Shown: piece after piece, positions 61,944 through 64,000 of the stretch | How positions within the stretch are numbered: the first letter of the stretch is position 1 | Layout: each line of letters begins with the position of its first letter | Origin: Bacillota bacterium | GTDB lineage: Bacteria > Bacillota > Bacilli > Paenibacillales > UBA4045 | NCBI GenBank assembly: GCA_023441055.1 | Contig: JAEZQY010000001.1 | Span: forward strand, 62,001-126,000 | Length of the DNA stretch: 64,000 nt | Reading direction: 5' to 3' | The notes under the pieces: generated by a model | Seen by the model: the letters and a program-made list of their open reading frames with translations, nothing else | Told to the model about the DNA's origin: nothing | Database searches by the model: none | Made by a program: the position numbers and the translations under genes

Positions 61944-63020
61944 ATGCGTGCACCATTAAGACTGCGGACACTTCCGAGGAACCCAGCGGCATTGATGTAT
62001 CGTTACTATCGATTCGTACTGCCGGAGGTGCGTGAGAAGCTGGCTCATTGGCGTTCGCGCGCTGCATTAATACCGGATAAGGAGCTTCGCAAGCAAGCAC
62101 TGGCCAGTATTGACAGCAAGCAATTTCATTGCGAGGGCGGAGCCGTGTATGCGACGGCGAATATTGCGCAGCGCAGTGCGATGATCTCGCTAATCGTCGC
62201 CTTCCAGACGATTAGCGATTACTTGGACAATCTGTGTGATCGCAGCACCTCCATGGACCCGTACGACTTCCGTAAGCTGCATCAATCCATGCTGGATGCG
62301 GTAGATCCTTCCTCATCTCCGAGTAATTATTACGCGGAGCGGCAGGAGCAGGAGGATGGCGATTACCTGGTCAGCCTCGTACAGGAGTGCCAGCGATGTG
62401 TAGCACTGCTGCCTTCCTATCGGAAGGTACAATCGCGTATAATCGAGCTTGTCGGGCTGTACTGCGATCTTCAAGTACATAAGCATATACGCAAGGATCA
62501 GCGCGAACAAGCCTTGCTGACCTGGTGGGAGCAGCATCGGGGTGTGTACCCGGCGCTGCAGTGGAATGAATTCGCTGCAGCCACGGGGTCGACGCTAGGC
62601 ATGTTCATGCTATTCCTGACGGCGGCAAGGCAGGACATCACCGATTCCGAGGCTGACGCGGTTCAACAAGCCTATTTCCCTTACATCTGTGGTCTGCACA
62701 TTCTTCTGGATTATCTGATCGATCAGCAGGAGGACGCAGAGGGGGGAGATTTGAATTTCTGCCGCTACTACGAGAGCCCTGAGCTTGCGGCTGAACGCAT
62801 AGGCTGGTTCGCCTCGGAGGCCAAGCAGGCGATACGCGCGTTGGATAGTCCTGGGTATCACAAGATGATCGTCGAAGGCTTGCAGGCGCTCTATCTGTCG
62901 GATCCCAAGGCTGGGCTGCAAGAAAGCGTACGCAGAACGCGCAGTTTATTGATGAAGAAGAGCCCATTATCCCGCGTATTCTTCTGGGTGAACAGCATGT
63001 GGGTGCGCAAGACACAATGA
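61944..63020 (+). CDS. ytpB: Tetraprenyl-beta-curcumene synthase family protein
   Basis: A 358-residue protein matching Bacillus YtpB (DUF2600), an unusual large terpene synthase making C35 sesquarterpenes from heptaprenyl diphosphate. 'YRFVLPEVREKLAHWRSRA', the first acidic motif 'SDYLDNLCDR' and 'DYLIDQQEDAEGGDLNFCRYY' are the expected Mg-binding regions. GTGAGGAAG precedes the ATG. It is followed by pfkA with a 51-base gap. Confidence 0.88.
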   Translation: MRAPLRLRTLPRNPAALMYRYYRFVLPEVREKLAHWRSRAALIPDKELRKQALASIDSKQFHCEGGAVYATANIAQRSAMISLIVAFQTISDYLDNLCDRSTSMDPYDFRKLHQSMLDAVDPSSSPSNYYAERQEQEDGDYLVSLVQECQRCVALLPSYRKVQSRIIELVGLYCDLQVHKHIRKDQREQALLTWWEQHRGVYPALQWNEFAAATGSTLGMFMLFLTAARQDITDSEADAVQQAYFPYICGLHILLDYLIDQQEDAEGGDLNFCRYYESPELAAERIGWFASEAKQAIRALDSPGYHKMIVEGLQALYLSDPKAGLQESVRRTRSLLMKKSPLSRVFFWVNSMWVRKTQ

Positions 63021-63071
63021 TGCGAGTGATGGTGCTCTTACATTTTGTATATATTTAGGGAGGTAACATGG

Positions 63072-64000
63072 ATGAGTGTGAAATCAATTGCTGTATTAAC
63101 CAGCGGAGGCGACTCCCAAGGGATGAACGCTGCTGTTCGAGCCGTAGTGCGCAGCGGGTTGTATCATGGACTTCAGGTATTCGCAGTGCAACGTGGTTAT
63201 CAAGGGCTAATCAATGAGGACATTCGCGAGATGGATCTGCGCAGTGTCGGCGATATTATTCAGCGTGGCGGGACCATTCTGCAGACAGCTCGGTGCAAGG
63301 AATTCATGACGCCTGAGGGTCAACAGCTGGCAGCGGACAATCTGCGCAAGCATGGCATAGATGGGTTGGTTGTTATAGGTGGAGACGGATCCTATCGCGG
63401 TGCTCAGAAGCTAAGCAATCTGGGGATCAAGACGATGGGCCTGCCCGGCACAATCGATAACGATATTCCCTATACCGACTTCACGATCGGATTCGATACT
63501 GCAGTGAGCATCGTAGTGGATGCGATTAATAAATTACGTGATACGATGAGCTCTCATGAGCGTTCTTCCGTTGTGGAAGTCATGGGACGACACTGTGGGG
63601 ATATTGCGCTGTACGCGGGTGTAGCGAGCGGCGCGGAGACGATCCTGGTGCCCGAGGTACCGCATGATCTTGATGTTGTGGCTAGACGCATGAAGGATAA
63701 TTTCGATCATGGCAAGCGTCACAGTATTATCATCGTTGCCGAAGGTGTTGGCAGCGGCGAGGAGATCTCCAAGGCGATCTCTGATCGCAACGGCATCGAG
63801 TCCCGCGTTACCGTTCTGGGACATGTGCAGCGCGGCGGCGCGCCTACACATAATGACCGAATCCTGGCAAGCCGACTCGGTGACTATGCGGTTCGCAGGC
63901 TAGTCGAAGGGGATTCCGGCAAGTCGGTCGGCATCTATAAGAACGAGCTTGTCGCGACAGACTTCGATCTAGTGATCGGCACGAAGAAGCCATTCAAGAC
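63072..64000 (+). CDS. pfkA: ATP-dependent 6-phosphofructokinase (partial, runs off the window)
   Basis: The first ~309 residues of a ~320-residue enzyme. 'VLTSGGDSQGMNAAVRAVV' is the phosphate-binding loop (Gln in place of the usual Pro), 'VVIGGDGSYRGA' shows Gly-Asp-Gly for ATP use, 'PGTIDNDIPYTDFTIGFDTA' includes the catalytic Asp, and 'EVMGRHCGD' and 'GHVQRGGAP' are conserved. ATG 63072 follows AGGGAGGT at 7 bases. It catalyses fructose-6-phosphate phosphorylation in glycolysis. Confidence 0.97.
   Translation, partial: MSVKSIAVLTSGGDSQGMNAAVRAVVRSGLYHGLQVFAVQRGYQGLINEDIREMDLRSVGDIIQRGGTILQTARCKEFMTPEGQQLAADNLRKHGIDGLVVIGGDGSYRGAQKLSNLGIKTMGLPGTIDNDIPYTDFTIGFDTAVSIVVDAINKLRDTMSSHERSSVVEVMGRHCGDIALYAGVASGAETILVPEVPHDLDVVARRMKDNFDHGKRHSIIIVAEGVGSGEEISKAISDRNGIESRVTVLGHVQRGGAPTHNDRILASRLGDYAVRRLVEGDSGKSVGIYKNELVATDFDLVIGTKKPFK

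Overview
The window reads as a chromosomal segment of a low-to-mid-GC, endospore-forming Bacillota of the Paenibacillaceae type (Paenibacillus/Cohnella-like). This rests on Lpl-type sugar ABC transporters, an SLH-anchored surface protein, strong AGGAGG-type ribosome binding sites, YqzE/YqhG/YqhH/LipM genes in Bacillus-like order, a YtpB-type terpene synthase and a yybP-ykoY manganese riboswitch in front of a TerC gene. No rRNA, tRNA, CRISPR array or complete insertion sequence was seen. Region 1 (1-5.9 kb): the end of a GntR/UTRA regulator, then a carbohydrate ABC operon (lipoprotein binding protein, two permeases) ending in a discoidin-PHP hydrolase. Region 2 (6.0-18.6 kb) is a defence-rich accessory block: a DUF4268 nuclease-like protein, two copies of an antitoxin-like RNA flanking a DJ-1/PfpI gene, with an intact holin-like type I toxin beside the second copy, then hsdM-hsdS-hsdR. 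Two bases after hsdR comes an AT-rich gene for a reverse transcriptase fused to a nitrilase domain, the architecture of DRT type 1 (UG1) anti-phage reverse transcriptases. Region 3 (18.7-31.3 kb) is metabolic and regulatory: Gfo/Idh/MocA oxidoreductase, MFS exporter, sugar isomerase with a divergent AraC regulator, Zn-alcohol dehydrogenase, ArsR-SRPBCC pair, a GntR-uxuA-fructuronate reductase operon, an acetyltransferase, a membrane PLD-like protein and a diguanylate cyclase. Region 4 (31.4-43.5 kb): argS, yqzE, a Pit phosphate transporter, yqhG-yqhH, a repeat-filled intergenic region, a giant SGNH-Fn3-SLH surface protein and lipM. Region 5 (43.5-57.8 kb) is a nitrosative/denitrification neighbourhood: ric (ytfE/scdA-like), a CGCGG-motif peptide, a cupin, two paralogous multi-pass heme-copper-like membrane proteins, DUF2249 proteins, lipoate ligase, a niacin transporter, nirK, and a cysteine-less Crp/Fnr regulator. 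Matching TGTGA-N6-TCACA palindromes sit before ric, a DUF2249 gene, nirK and the DUF2249/membrane protein operon, which suggests one regulon controlled by the local regulator. ilvD, an AT-rich orphan gene and an AraC pseudogene are embedded here. Region 6 (57.8-64 kb): pepF behind a tandem duplication carrying its own RBS and ATG, a two-helix small protein, terC under a Mn riboswitch with two successive terminators, small unknown genes, a 25-bp minisatellite, ytpB and the start of pfkA. Coordinates of starts follow the best ribosome binding site rather than the longest reading frame.
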